A stretch of DNA of 64,000 bases from Closterium sp. Naga37s-1 (GCA_947471745.1 CANJKZ010001109.1:1736001-1800000); one strand, 5' to 3'. Shown: positions 29,847 to 42,523, counted from the stretch's first letter. The notes: generated from the sequence alone by a model not told the origin. Numbers and translations: made by a program.

Positions 29847-30474
29847 TCCAAATAATATAGAGTGGGGTGGACTCAAATCAATCCATTTTCTTTCTATGAA
29901 ATATCCCTTTCAACCGTAGAATAACTACTCCCCTCTGCTCACATTCCAAATCAGTAGTTGGTAACCACCAGATTCGTTGAAGTGCTGCTGTAACGCGATG
30001 GAGGATAGGAAAATTATAGACTCCCGTTAGTGAGCTTGTATGTGCTGGGACGATGAGGTCACGTGTACTCTGATCGTAATTTATGAACTAAAAAAAAATG
30101 TTTTACTACTTTTTGAGAAATAATAGTACACATTACTAGAAAAATGGGCATCGGATTTTTTTTTTTTTTTTTTAGAGCTAGAATATTAAGTAGTTTTTTT
30201 TTTTTTTTTTTTTTTTACGACAGCCTTGTCTGAGTCACGTGTAAGGAGCCAACCAGTGAGTATGAATGACGTGACTTGCCTCCTACGAGAAAAAAAATCA
30301 ATATCTCTTCATCTCGTATCAATAAACGAAGTGAATTTGAGTGCAAAAAACATTTGCTCATTCATATTTGGAAAATGTGGCCAATCGTACACCCCAACCC
30401 CCCCCCCCCCCCCCCTTTCATAATAAAAAAATGTCGTAGCATGGTGTTTTTAACAATACACCGTATGATGTACT
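29847..30474. other. AT-rich stretch, no gene recognised
   Basis: About 630 bp of AT-rich sequence with two poly-T tracts (near 30156-30173 and 30197-30216) and a poly-C run (near 30396-30414). Composition is unlike the GC-rich elements around it, so it may be unique host DNA. No frame with a recognisable domain. Confidence 0.5.
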
Positions 30475-30600
30475 TGTGAAAGAACGAGGAATGAATGCAC
30501 TGGCAAACAGGTGGGTACAAGTAGGAAAACCTAAAAGTGTTGTACCCCATATTGTCTACCCCACTATAGCCTGCACAGACTATAGCATATAGGTTTGACA
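30475..30600 (-). repeat. 3' LTR of copia H
   Basis: 126 bp, on the minus strand TGTCAAACCTATATG ... TTTCACA, after the poly-purine tract ATGGGGGTG. Left flank is GTACT. Confidence 0.88.
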
Positions 30601-30735
30601 CACCCCCATAGGCAAAGTGGGGGAGAACAAGAGGTCACAAGACCAGTCAAGCAAAGCAAAGCAGGCTCAGGGTGGATCACAACGTCACCACACATTCCGA
30701 GCACAAGTTCAAGGCCACAAGGCCAGTTCACATGC
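30601..30735 (-). other. Conserved post-Pol block of copia H
   Basis: Same block as in B, reversed. Minus frame through 30564-30791 is open with core LVLGMCGDVVIHPEPALLCL. Confidence 0.7.
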
Positions 30736-33700
30736 AAGATCATATATAAAGGTAAACAAGCAAGTGCAGGTATAGATAGATCACAGTACAAGCAAGGTCA
30801 AGAAGTGAGCAAGTGAGGCCAAGTAGGCACAAGACCTAGCATCGTACAGCAGCGCTGATGATCACAAGCGGAAGGGCCTTGGTAAAGATATCAGCAGTGT
30901 TGGCCTGAGAGGCCACGTAAGCAAGGCGCAGCTGACCACGCTGCTGCAGCTCACGAGCAAGGAATTAACGAAGAGCAATGTGCTTCGTTCTGTGCTCCAG
31001 TCTGTGCTCCCGACACAAGGCCAGCATGGCCTTGTTGTCTACGTACAGAACTGGAGCAGAACGAGGCGGCTCTCCCAGGTCGATCAGCAGGTAGGTGAGC
31101 CAGCGTAGCTCCTGTGCAGCCATGGCCCCTGCGTAGATCTCAGCCTCACAGCTGGAGCCGAGAACAGAAGACGAGCGGGTGGACCGCCACAAAACAGAAC
31201 CGGAACCAAGGCTGAAGGTGTAACCCTGTGATGACCGCTGCGTAGCCTGGTCGTCAGCCCAAGAAGCGTCTGCGTGACCGTTGAGGACCACTGAACGACG
31301 CCCTCCAAGCACTAGCCCCATGCCTGACGTACTGCACAAGTAGCGCAACACCCTCTTCGCTGCAGCCATGTGCTCTGGTCGGTGTCTCCCAGGAGCAACA
31401 TAGCGTGCCAAGATGCTAAGAGGGTATGCAAGGTCAGGTCGAGTGCAGGTCATCAGGTACATGAGGCAGCCAACAAGCTCTGGGTACGGGCCACTCGGCT
31501 CTACGGACTCATCCGAAGGCAGAGCTGAGAGCGAGTGGCGAGTAGACAGTGGAGTGGACTGAGGCGAGGAGTACGTGAAGTCGAAGCGCTGAAGGACCTG
31601 CTGCACCATGTGTGACTGAGTCAGGGTAATGGTGCGCTGTGCTCTGTCCCGGGTGATCTGCAAGCCAAGGTAGCTGCGCAGTTCACCCAGGTCTGTGCAC
31701 GTGTGTCTCTTCTGCAGCTCCGACTTCACGTGGGCGAGTCCAGCAGTGTCAGCAGTGGCAAAGACCAAGTCGTCGACGTACACGAGGATGTAGAACGGCG
31801 GCAAAGAGGTGTCGGTGCGCAGAAACAGCGACGGGTCGGCAGTAGAAGGAGCAAACCCAAGAGCCGCAAGTGTAGTCCTCAGTGTGTCGTGCCACTCACG
31901 GGGCGCCTGGCGGAGACCGTAGACTGGCCGCCGGAGGCTCCACTGGGTACCAGGAGGAAACGACCCAGTGAAGCCAGGTGGGCAGCGCAGCCAGATCTCC
32001 TCGTGCAGGCTGCCCTGCAAGAAAGCTGTGCTGAAGTCAAGAGAGTGAAGCTCGTAGTCGCGCTGAGCGGCTATGTGCAGCAGCACCCGAAGAGTGGTCA
32101 TCTTCGGGGTGGGAGAGAAGGTCTGAAAGTAGTCAACTCCCTGCCGCTGACTGAAGCCTCGAGCCACGTAACGCGCCTTGAAGACAGGCGGAGAACCCGG
32201 CAGCCGCTTCACCCTGAAAATCCACATGCCACTGACGATGTTCGCCCCAGGTGGGGGAACCTCGTCGACGTAGGTGCCTGTGGACTTCCAGGAAGCCATC
32301 TCTGCGTCCATGGCTGACTGCCACTGTGAGGAGTAGGGACCCTCGATCGCCTCAGCGTACGATCGAGGAGTCGGGATGTCTAGTGCATCCGGGTCTCCCT
32401 CAGGGGCAATCAGCATGGACACGAGATGAGGCAAAGCAGCAGCAAAACACTGGAACTCCTCCTGCCTGTCCTCAAGGACGTCCGTGCTAAGAGCACACTC
32501 ACCCGCGACGGACGGAGGACAGACAGACTCAGACTCAGCAACGAGACTAGCGGCGTAGTCTAGACGACAGCGAGCAGCAAAGTCGACAAGCTCAGCAACT
32601 AAGGCAGACGCAGCAGTGGACTCAAAGGAAGGGTCAGTGACAACAGTAGCCAGGAGACGCGTGACAGTAGGACTGGCAGCACGAAGAGATTCAGACTCCG
32701 GGTCAGCAAGAGCAGGAAGAGAGGACTCTGGAGGAGACGGCAACGGGACACGCAGAGGAGCAGTGGAAGGACGCAGTGCCATCTGGTGTGTGCCTGGGAC
32801 CGCAGGAGGACGCGGACGCGGAACCCGACCACTAGTGCGAGCAGCATGAACAGGCGACGCAGGACGAGACGCAGGCTCACAACGCTCAGCAAGACCTCCA
32901 GTAGGACTAGTGTAGGGAGAAGGAGCAGGCAGGGGGGAGGCGGGCTGTAACCGTGACTGCGACTGGACAGGCTGTGGACACCCTAAGGGAGGAGCAGGAC
33001 CAGGAGAGGGCGAGAGACCAAGAACCTGCTCAAGGAGCGGAACAAAGTACGGCCGCGGCCGCTCAGCGCCTCCTGAAACAGCAGGGACAGCACCAGTACC
33101 CCCAGCGGCAGCACCAGCGCCAGCAGCACCTCTAGCTTCAGCAGCGCCAACTCCAGCACCCTCAGAAGTACCAGCGCCAGAAGCACCTCCAGCGCCAACA
33201 CCCCCAGCAGCTTCAGTACCTCCAGCACCACCCGCAGCACCTCCAGCAGGACCAACTCCAGTAGCCCCAGCAGCACCCCCAATCCCAGCAGCTCCAGTAC
33301 CGCCAGTACGAGCACCTCCAGGACCAGGGTCTCCAGGACCTCCAGCGCCGACCCCAGGGTCAGCAGCTACAGTAGTACCTCCAGCTCCAGCAGCACGGCT
33401 CCAGCACCGGGCAAACCACTCGCGCAGCTCCTGTGGAGAGGGTAGCTCCCGCCGAGACGAAGCACCCGAAGGACCCCCAGACCCAGCACCGCCAGAGGCC
33501 ACACGAGCAGACCCAGTACCCCCAGGCTCCGCACCCCCTGGCTCAGCACCCCCAGGCTCCGCACCCCCAGGCTCCGCACCCCCAGGCTCAGCACCCCCAG
33601 GCTCAGCACCCCCAGGCTCCGCACCCCCAGGCTCAGCACCCCCAGGCTCAGCACCCCCAGGCTCAGCACCCCCAGACTCAGCACCCCAAGGCTCAGCACC

Positions 33701-34146
33701 CCTAGCAGCACCAGAGTCAACAGCTACCTCGACAGGCTCGTCTGCGTCTACCTGGGACACACCTGACGGGGCAGGACCCTGAGGGGGGAGAGGGTCTACC
33801 GGGGGGGGACCTGGCGCAAGGAAGAGCGGCGGCGGGGGGAGGGGCGCAGTGCGGTAGGGGAAGAGACGGTAGTAAGGAACCGACTCGTCAAAGGTGACGT
33901 CCTAGGAGGACAGAACACGGCGCGAGGTGGGGTGGTAAAACTGCCAACCAGGCGCGTCAGGGGGGAAGCCAAGGAAGACGCAGGGAACAGCACGGGGGGA
34001 CAGCTTGTCCGCAGACAAGTCGCGGACAAACGCCCGAGATCCCCAGACACGAAACGCAGACGCATCGCCAACCTTCCCCGTCCACCGCAAGGTGGGGGAG
34101 GTCTCCGGCAAGGAGACCCGGGGCTGAAGGTTGATCTGATGCGCTG

Positions 34147-34779
34147 CGTACCTGCTCACTGACCTCGGAGAGCCGCCTCGTTCTCCTCCAGTGCTGTACG
34201 TAGATAACAAGGCCATGCTGGCCTTGTGTCGAGAGCAGAGACTGGAGCACAGAACGAAGCACATTGCTCTCCGCTACTTCCTTGCTCGTGAGCTACAGCA
34301 GCGTGGTCAGCTACGGCTTGCGTACGTGGCCTCTGAGGCCAACATTGCTGATATCTTCACCAAGGCACTTCCGCCTTGTGATCATCAGTGCTTCTGTACT
34401 CAGCTGGGTCTTGTGCCTACCTTGCCTCACTTGCTCACCCCTTGACCTTGCTTGTACTATTGCATATATATATACACCTGCTCTTGCTTGTCTAGCCTTA
34501 TATATATATGCAATCTTGCATGTGAACTGGCCTTGTGGCCTTGAACTTGTGCTCGGAATGTGTGGTGACTTTGTGATCCACCCTGAGCTTGTTTTGCTTT
34601 GCTTGACTGGTCTTGTGACCCCTTGTTCTCCCCCACTTTGCCTATGGGGGTGTGTCAGATTTATATGACATAGCTACTGTAGGCTATAGTGGGGTAGCAC
34701 ATATGGGGTACAGTTTTCTAGGGTTTGCTTTTGTACCCAACTTTCCTTTAGTCATTCCATTCCTTGTTTCTTCTCAAGG
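34147..34779 (+). mobile_element. Copia fragment J (RNase H to 3' LTR)
   Basis: Plus-strand copia 3' fragment set inside minus-strand copia sequence. It begins within RNase H (PVLYVDNKAMLALC near 34190), continues through the RNase H tail (ANIADIFTKALP near 34345), the post-Pol block (34519-34652, core CGDFVIHPEL) and a 3' LTR (34653 to about 34775, TGTCAGATTT...). The left junction joins two copia pieces head to head; the right end of the LTR is blurred. A broken fossil fragment. Confidence 0.82.
34653..34775 (+). repeat. 3' LTR of copia fragment J
   Basis: About 123 bp from TGTCAGATT after the ATGGGGGTG tract to CCTTGTTTCT. Family core present (AGGCTATAGTGGGGTAG, TAGGGTTTGC). The final TGACA is not clear, so the right edge is approximate. 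Confidence 0.7.
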
Positions 34780-34905
34780 CAAACTCACGACCGCTGTCAG
34801 AGTGCAGACGCAGGACGAGAAAGTCCGTCCCGAACCGCTCGCGAAGCTGGAGACGGGCAGCGTGGATCCAAGGGATCAAAACATCAGGGACCTCACCCTT
34901 GGCCG

Positions 34906-37900
34906 CGGATCGACCTGGCGATCGCGCAAAGATCCGTAAAGAGAAAAAGGGCGACGACGTGGAGACTTCGGAGCGGGCGAAAACCGGAGAAAATGATGGC
35001 GCGAATATAAAACGTTACGACCGGCCGGCACCAGGAGAATTCACCGAGAAAAATGGAGGCTCCGCAAAGAAGACTCTGCACTGACCGGGAAACTCTAGCC
35101 GAACACCCACGAAAGTAAGAATTTGTTAAATTTATCATATAAAGATACTTTAACAAAGAACATTACTTCTCGTAGTTTTCAAGCTTTCAAAAAATTTAGG
35201 GGAAAATTAGAGGCCAAAGAATAACCAATAAAAAATTATTGAGGTACCCGAGAAGTTGGGCAAAATATTACGGAGCGAAGAAAAGGGTCGTGCGTTCCGT
35301 GGAGTTAATATCCTCTCCCCGCAGCACCGTGTTAAGGCTCCCCATTGCCCATTGGTGAAGCCTACACAGCTGCAAAGGCTTAGAGGAAAATTCCAGGCTT
35401 AGGAGAAACTATATAAGCCTTGGAAAATTCCAACTTCACAAGTGTTTATGCAAAGGACAACGCCTCCAGGCACTAGTGGACAGCGGTGCGTCCCACTCGG
35501 TGTGTGACCGCAAAACGTTGGAGAAAACTGGAGAGAAGGCGGAGGAGACCCGGTTTTCAGCAACAAAGGTGGACGGTACGAAGCTTCCCATCCACGGCAA
35601 AGCATCATTGCAGCTGCACATAGGTGTGTTGAGATGGAAACCGTCGCTACCGATCACCAATGTGAGGGGTTTAGATTTCATCTTAGGGCGAGATTTCTTG
35701 AAGCGATTCAACCCCGATATCGACTGGGTCAACAGAAAAGCATGCATCTACAACAACGGGAAACGTGTGGAGCTGCGAAGCTGGATGGATACCAGGGATG
35801 TTTCTGAAGTAACACTAGCATTGGAGGAGTACGAATATATCATGCCCGACGACCTACCCGCAGGTGTACCTCCAGCACGCACCCACGAGCACGAGATCGT
35901 GGAGGAACCAGGTGCAAAACCCGTCTCACATGCACCATACCGACTGAGTCCGACAGAACTGAAAGACATGAAAGAAAAGATTGAGTATCTACTGGACAGA
36001 CAATTGATCCGCCCATCCACCTCTCTCTACGGTGCACCAGTTCTCTTCACTCCAAAACCAGGCGGCAGTTTACGGATGTGCATCGACAACTACCGTGCAC
36101 TGAACAAACAGACAGTTAGAATAAGTATCCCATACCGCGCATAGATGACCTTCTAGACCAATAGCGTAGTGCAACAGTTTTTTCGAAGCTAGACCTACGG
36201 TCTTGTTACTGGCAGATCAAGATGGCGGACAACTCGATCCACAAAACGACGTTCTGTACCAGACACAAATCTTTCGAGTATCTAGGGATGTCGTTTGGAC
36301 TCTGCAACGCACCAGCGACATTCCAGGCGGAAATGAACCATATATTACGGCCGCTGCTGGATGAACGCGTGGTGGTGTGCCTCGACGGCATAGTCATAAA
36401 CTCCAAGAATATGAAGGAGCATGTGGAGCATCTGCGGAAAGTCTTCGAGATCCCGCGAGAAAACAAATTTTACATGAAGCTGTCGAATAGCAACTTCGCC
36501 CTGAAGAAGGTGCGGTTTCTCGGGCACATGGTGAGTGCCGCAGGCGTATACGTGGACCTGTAGAAGATCCAAGCCGTCAAATCATGGAAGGTTCTTGAGA
36601 ACGTGAACGAGTTGCAATAATTCCCAGGCTTCGCCAACTATTACAACATATTCGTGCCGCAGTATGCTAAGATAACAGCGCCACTGACCAACCTATTGAA
36701 AAAGGATACGCCCTACAAATGGGATACTCCTCATCAACAAGCCATGGAGCAGCTACATACAGCACTGACTACAGCGCTAGTACTCATCCTACCGGACCCA
36801 GTCGCTACATGGTGGAAGCAGACCCTTGTGACAAGGCAGTCGGAGCAGAACTGATGCAGGATCACGGACGCAATTTGCAGCCCATCGCCTACCTCAGTAA
36901 AAAGCTACACGGAGCAGAATAGAACTACCCCATTCATGACAAGGAGGTTTTAGCGATAGTCATATCCTTTAAGGCGTGAAAGTGTTATTTAGAGGGAGCC
37001 AAGACTACAGTGACACTGACCACTGCAGTCTCAATTACCTGAGGTCGCAATCAACGCTCTCACGACGACAGGTGCGGTGGGTGGGCTTCCTGGAAAGTCA
37101 CTTTCACTACGATATCGTCTACAAGCCTGGGTTACACAACAAGCAGACAAGTTGAACCGCCCCGGTCATGTAGCAGGCATCCAGCTCGACGTGATGAACC
37201 CTTTTCTCAAGGGTCTATTCCAACATGGGTACTCTGTGGATGCAGAGATCGCTACATCATAGAATTAGAAGCTGTTATAGTGGGAGAAGGATTAAGCGGT
37301 AAGGAAAGGTTTAGGAAAGGTTTGGCTACCGAACTATGCCCTGCTATGAGAAAATTTATAGGAGGAGTTTCATGACGTAGCATACGCGGGACATTTTGGG
37401 AGCAACAAGACGTTAGCAAGAATAGCGAAGTATTACTACTGGCCCCGGATGGCAGCAGATATGTAGCAATTCGTCACCTCATGCGACATGTGTCAGCGGA
37501 TGAAAAGTAGCAAGCAGAAAAATGCAGGCTTACTTCAGCCTCTACCCGTACTGGAGCAGCCTTGGCAAGTCGTCAGCCTCGAATTTCTCACTGGGCTTCC
37601 TTCGACCTCACGAGGACATGACGCTATACTCGTGGTGATCAATATGTTCTCCAAGATGGGACACTTCATACCGACCAACGCCACGGCTACACCTGAAGCA
37701 ACTGGTCGCCTCTTCTTCGACCATACCATCACCATCCATGGCATCCCCGCTACACTCATATCAGACAGAGACCCAAAATTCATCAGTAAGTTCTTGGAAG
37801 GAGCTCATGCGGCTAAGCTTGCTATGTCTTCAGCATACCACCCCTAGAATAACAGACAGACAGAGCGACTCAATCAGGTGGTTGAACAGTTACTGCGCAC

Positions 37901-38507
37901 AGCTTGCAAAAACGACATCAGCCACTGGGATCTGCAGTTACTGACACTTGAGTTCGCTTACAGCAACGCCTCGCATGCGGCCACAGGGAAATCTCTTTTC
38001 CGGCTGGGAACCACCCACACAACAGCATCCAACCATACCGGCACATGCCCAAGCTGCACACGACTTCGTCACCACCATGCAGCAATTATGGGAAAGGACT
38101 CAGCGACGCATCACCACGGTGCAGAACTCCCAGAAGCAGTATGCCGATCGCCAGCGACGTGATCACATGATAGCAGTCGAAGATCAGGTGCTTCTTGACA
38201 TGCGCAACTTGAACCTGTCTCCCACCTACCATCCAAGCTCCGGCCTCGCTTCTGTGGTCCTTTTTAAGTTGAGGCACAGGTGACACCACTTACATTCCGC
38301 TTGCGCTTACCTACCATGTGGAAGATTCACAACGCTTTCCATGTTCAGCTACTAAAGCCCTACAAGGACCCCAACCAACAGTTCCAAGGACGGTAAGTAC
38401 CGCCACCAACACCTGTTCTCGTACAGAATGAACCAGAGTACGAGGTGGAACGCGTTCTCACTCATCGGCGCCGTGACGGCAAGACCCTCGAGTTCTTGAT
38501 ACGCTGG
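34906..38507 (+). mobile_element. Gypsy E, chromodomain type, badly broken
   Basis: Plus-strand Ty3/gypsy of the D family. 34906-35450 holds no recognisable domain (possibly Gag end or leader). Then protease (LVDSGASHSVCDRK near 35475; LDFILGRDFLKRFNPDIDW near 35670), RT (about 35830-36560; VLFTPKPGGSLRMCIDNYRA near 36040), RT end and RNase H (about 36600-37230), integrase zinc finger (about 37380-37500), integrase core (about 37540-37950), integrase C-terminus and chromodomain start (about 38170-38507). No LTR is found at either edge. Roughly ten breaks; it is surrounded by minus-strand copia sequence on both sides, so it probably inserted into copia. Confidence 0.85.
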
Positions 38508-39814
38508 AGCGGACGCAGAAGAAGCTACCTGAGGAGGCCCAGTAGTAAGTGTGTACAAACTCGACCCAGGCCGACGGGTGAACGTGGCCACGTGACGGCC
38601 CATCCGTGTACACACGCTGCCCCCTAGGAGTGGTGGTAGTGACCATCGCATCCTGGAGGGCAGCAGTACTCACCAAGTTCGTAGAGAACGAGGGGAGGTG
38701 AAGACCTGAGAGTGACCCGGACGGAACCTTTAGACACGGAAGATCAGTGGAGAAAAGGGCAAGAACTGGGCCCCCTGAGGGGTCAGCCAGTCTGACTGCA
38801 ACCGGTGCAGGGAGTGGTGTGACTGTTGTGCTGTCGCGAAAGAAATTGCGGGAAGCACCTAAGTCAAGCGTGAAGGTGTCCAAGGCCTCAGTAGGCGCAG
38901 TACCAGGCAGAGCAGACTCACTAGCACCTAGAGAAGCAGCCTCTATACCTGGGTCGGGCGGCACACACAGGTAACAGTCACCCTCAGCACTAACAGCCAA
39001 TGCATATATGGCAGCAAGGATAGCATCGTAGTCAAGAGCAAAAATATCAAGACCCTGCCTAAGCAACTCTAGCCAGTGGGGGAGCTCAGTCGCGTCGGGA
39101 AACTCTGCGCGCCAGGCGTCGTCAAGACGGGAGAAGCAGCGGTGTTGTGTGTGAGAATTCCCGCATGTATGGCCAGCACAACCACCTGTGCGAATGACAT
39201 ACGGCAGCGAACACTACCCCCAGATGCCCCACGCTAAGCAAACCACTCACGAAGCTGCTGGGGCGAAGTGGTCTCGCTCGAACGCTGCTGCTGCTGCCTT
39301 TGGCCACCGCCAGAACCTCCCCTATGAACAGCTCGACCCCGACCGCCATCACTGCCGCCGCCACCACTGCCGCCGCCACCACTCCCACTGCCGCCACCAC
39401 CGCCGCCACCAACGCCTCCACTCCCACCACCACTCCCTCCGCTGCCTCCACCGCCCCCACCACCGCCTCCACCGCTGCCACCCCCACCACCCTGGCCTCC
39501 CTTGCCCCTGCCGCTGCGGCGCCTCCCACTAGGAGCAGACGCAGCCCCGACCTCCTCAGCATGATGGAAGTCAACAACAGCAGCAGAGGCGACAGAGGGG
39601 ACAAGGGGGGAGGGGGAACACCCATCAAAGAAGGGAGTGCAAGGAGTGCCACGAGAAGCGCCTACAGCGACTATGCTGGTCTCAGCTGCAAGAAGGAGCT
39701 TCTCGAGCAAGTCGACAGTAAGGTCTGTGGGGTCAAGGGCGGGAAGGAGATCCCTGACTGCTCTAAGGGAGTTGGGGAGGCGGGTGACGATGAAGTAGCA
39801 AGTGATATACATGT

Positions 39815-39847
<33 letters not shown>

Positions 39848-40775
39848 CTTTTTGAGAAACTTGGTTAGATGCGCGGTGCGGTAGCGAGTGTCACTAGTGC
39901 AAAGGTGAGTGATGAGATCGGCGACTATGGCAAAGGGGGACAGCTCGGGGTAAAGGTAGGGCAGTTATATGGCGGCCTAGAGCAGCAGTGGCAGGGGAGG
40001 AGTAGCGAGCGACTACAGCGCCGTACAGGGCTCTAGCAATCTTGTGCTGGCCAAAGTGAGCGCGTTCGGCTAATGGTAAGTGGTTGCGAAAGGCTAGGCA
40101 AGCAGCAGCGTCACGGGTAAGCCACTGTGAGCGAGTCGCACTGTGAGCTGTGTCGGAAGGGGCGCGAGAGGCGCTAGACGTAAGGTCAAACAAGGAAACG
40201 CCGTCTCAAGAATCGCTCAGTAGATATAGGTGGATGTAATTGAGCCACGCCTCGAACTGTATCGGACGGCCCACAGGATCAAATAAGAGTACGCTGAGGG
40301 TAGCCATCGCGTGCAGAGCAAGGTGGCGCACGAGCAGCTGGGCAGCGCGCAAGTTCTAGGGGCGTGCTCAGGGCAGCGCGGGGCGGCGCTCGGCTAGCGC
40401 AAGGCGGCGGTCAGCAAGGCAGGGCAGGTCGGCGGCCAGTAGGGCGGCGCGCAGGCAGGGCAGGGCAAAGCGGCGGCCAGCAGGGCAGCACGCGGGTAGG
40501 GCAGGGCGGCGCGGCTGTGAGCGGCGCGCGGGCAGGGCAAGGCGGAGCGGTGGCGAGCGGCGCGAGGGCAGGGCAGGGTAGCGCGGCAGCGAGCAGCGCG
40601 CGGGCAGGGCAGGGGCGCGGTGGTGAGCGGCGCGCGGGCAGGGCAGGGCGTGGGGTAGCGCGGTAACCGCAGTCGGTCACTAGCGAATGGTGGGCTTAAA
40701 AACAAACGGTCCTAAGGATCTACTGCTCTAAAATCATGTCAAAAACTAACGAGCAGGGATAAATGCATTGATGCA
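38508..40775 (-). mobile_element. Copia copy K, 5' part (possibly the 5' half of H)
   Basis: Minus-strand copia with, from its 5' side: end of a 5' LTR (about 40739-40775), primer site and weak hairpin, GC-rich leader (about 40320-40690), Gag head (about 39890-40310), Gly-rich tract (about 39300-39540), L-R-E-W-F motif near 39255, zinc knuckle near 39150-39210, protease (near 38890), and the start of the GAG-pre-integrase lead-in, where gypsy E begins. The LTR end (ATGCATTTATCCCTGCTCG) resembles the H LTR end, which suggests one element split by E. Several breaks (about four). Confidence 0.82.
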
Positions 40776-41903
40776 CACTCGCTCACGCACACTCGCTCAC
40801 ACACACTCGCTCACACACACTCGCTCACACACACTCGCTCACGCACACTCGCTCACGCACACTCGCTCACGCACACTCGCACACACACACTCGCTCACAC
40901 ACACTCGCTCACGCACACTCGCTCACGCACACTCGCTCACGCACACTCGCTCACGCACACTCGCTCACGCACACTCGCTCACGCACACTCGCTCACGCAC
41001 ACTCGCTCACGCACACTCGCTCACGCACACTCGCTCACGCACACTCGCTCACGCACACTCGCTCACGCACACTCGCTCACGCACACTCGCTCACGCACAC
41101 TCGCTCACGCACACTCGCTCACGCACACTCGCTCACGCACACTCGCTCACGCACACTCGCTCACGCACACTCGCTCACGCACACTCGCTCACGCACACTC
41201 GCTCACGCACACTCGCTCACGCACACTCGCTCACGCACACTCGCTCACGCACACTCGCTCACGCACACTCGCTCACGCACACTCGCTCACGCACACTCGC
41301 TCACGCACACTCGCTCACGCACACTCGCACACGCACACTCGCTCACGCACACTCGCTCACGCACACTCGCTCACGCACACTCGCTCACGCACACTCGCTC
41401 ACGCACACTCGCTCACGCACACTCGCTCACGCACACTCGCTCACACACACTCGCTCACGCACACTCGCTCACGCACACTCGCTCACGCACACTCGCTCAC
41501 ACACACTCGCTCACACACACTCGCTCACACACACTCGCTCACGCACACTCGCTCACGCACACTCGCTCACGCACACTCGCACACACACACTCGCTCATGC
41601 ACACTCGCTCACGCACACTCGCACACCCACACTCGCTCACGCACACTCGCTCACGCACACTCGCTCACGCACACTCGCTCACGCACACTCGCTCACGCAC
41701 ACTCGCTCACGCACACTCGCTCACGCACACTCGCTCACGCACACTCGCTCACGCACACTCGCTCACGCACACTCGCTCACGCACACTCGCTCACGCACAC
41801 TCGCTCACGCACACTCGCTCACACACACTCGCTCACACACACTCGCTCACACACACTCGCTCACACACACTCGCTCACACACACTCGCTCACACACACTC
41901 GCT
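40774..41903. repeat. 1.1-kb array of a 14-bp unit
   Basis: About 80 tandem copies of ACTCGCTCACGCAC, nearly perfect, with a few CACACA-type variants at both ends and scattered inside. The unit is not a multiple of three, so each frame cycles with a 14-residue period and remains open; the long frame (THTRSRTLAHAHSL repeated) is a by-product. On its right it runs straight into the leader, hairpin, primer site and LTR of copia L, so it occupies the leader position of that element. Confidence 0.95.
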
Positions 41904-42079
41904 GGTGGGCCCTAGGAACAGTTCCCACTAGGGAACCTGCTCTATACCATGTGAAGAAATGAGGAATGAATGATGAACTAGGAAAATGAGTTGGGTACAA
42001 ATATGAAACCCTAGAATGCTGTACCCCATACTGTCTACCCCACTACAGCCTAGAAAGGCTATAGTATATAAGTTTGACA
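41904..42079 (-). mobile_element. Copia L, only 5' LTR and leader start
   Basis: Minus-strand LTR (41950-42079, 130 bp, TGTCAAACTTATATAC ... CTTCACA), primer site TGGTATAGAGC, hairpin GTTCCC, loop TAGT, GGGAAC (41921-41926 and 41931-41936) and GGGCCCACC (41904-41912). Beyond it lie only the 14-bp array and then the K LTR scrap; no coding part of L is seen. Close in primer region to F. Confidence 0.8.
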
Positions 42080-42523
42080 CTGATCCCATCGTTATCCCAT
42101 TGTTTTTGCTTACAAATGTGCTGGCGAACACCGCCAAAACATCTCACAGAACCGTAGTGAAAGAGGCGAAATTTGCTGCATTTGCGTTCTGCAGGCGCAT
42201 CAGCTCTGATGCGTCTGAGGCTCGGCCTGATCCGCACATTGAGAAATTGAGGTTCGAAAATTGCAAATTAGAAATTGAGAAATCGAGGTTCGGACATTTG
42301 GGCCAAGTTCGGCAGCCACGGAAGAAGGACGGAAGAAAAATTTGACGCATCTTCTTTGAAGCTTCTATTCGCATTATCGAGGGCTGTACAGTGCGGATTG
42401 TAGGGTAAAATTTTCGGAAACCGATGCGCAGGTGTTTAGCAGCAGCGACGCGAACACACAGAAAATTGATACCGCGCCGTCTTCTGTCGTTATTCTCACC
42501 CCCCTGGCGGAAAGCTTCCGCCC
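42080..42523. other. Intergenic stretch with a GCGCATCAGC repeat
   Basis: About 440 bp without a recognisable gene. It contains TGCGTTCTGCAGGCGCATCAGC (42182-42203), which recurs in inverted orientation near 50408-50430, and the phrase AAATTGAGGTTCG / AAATCGAGGTTCG as a short direct repeat (about 42245-42295). The tail CGCCC is the target duplication of copia F. Confidence 0.55.

Larger units (their letters stand above)
30475..34905 (-). mobile_element. Copia copy H, 3' part, interrupted
   Basis: Minus-strand copia of the B family. From its 3' end (low coordinates): LTR 30475-30600, post-Pol block 30601-30735, RNase H about 30870-31290, RT about 31560-32330 with YVDD near 31775, linker about 33060-33720 with 'AEPGG' repeats, integrase end 33780-34146, then a plus-strand copia fragment (J) and a further short integrase piece (34780-34905) ending at gypsy E. 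A long frame covers linker through RNase H and looks well kept. The 5' half may be K (38508-40775), beyond gypsy E. About three breaks besides the insertions. Confidence 0.88.

Noticed and set aside
34906-35450. A distinct gene between copia H and the gypsy E protease
   Set aside because: Charged frames occur but no start, domain or continuity could be established; it is probably the decayed front part of gypsy E.
40774-41903. The 14-bp array as a CRISPR array or as a 387-aa repeat protein gene
   Set aside because: There are no spacers between units, and the open frame follows automatically from a 14-bp unit without stop codons. It lies in an LTR-element leader.
30475-42079. H 3' LTR (30475) and L LTR (41950) as a pair of one element
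   Set aside because: They differ at roughly a fifth of positions and the flanking 5-mers (GTACT and CTGAT) do not match, so they belong to different insertions.
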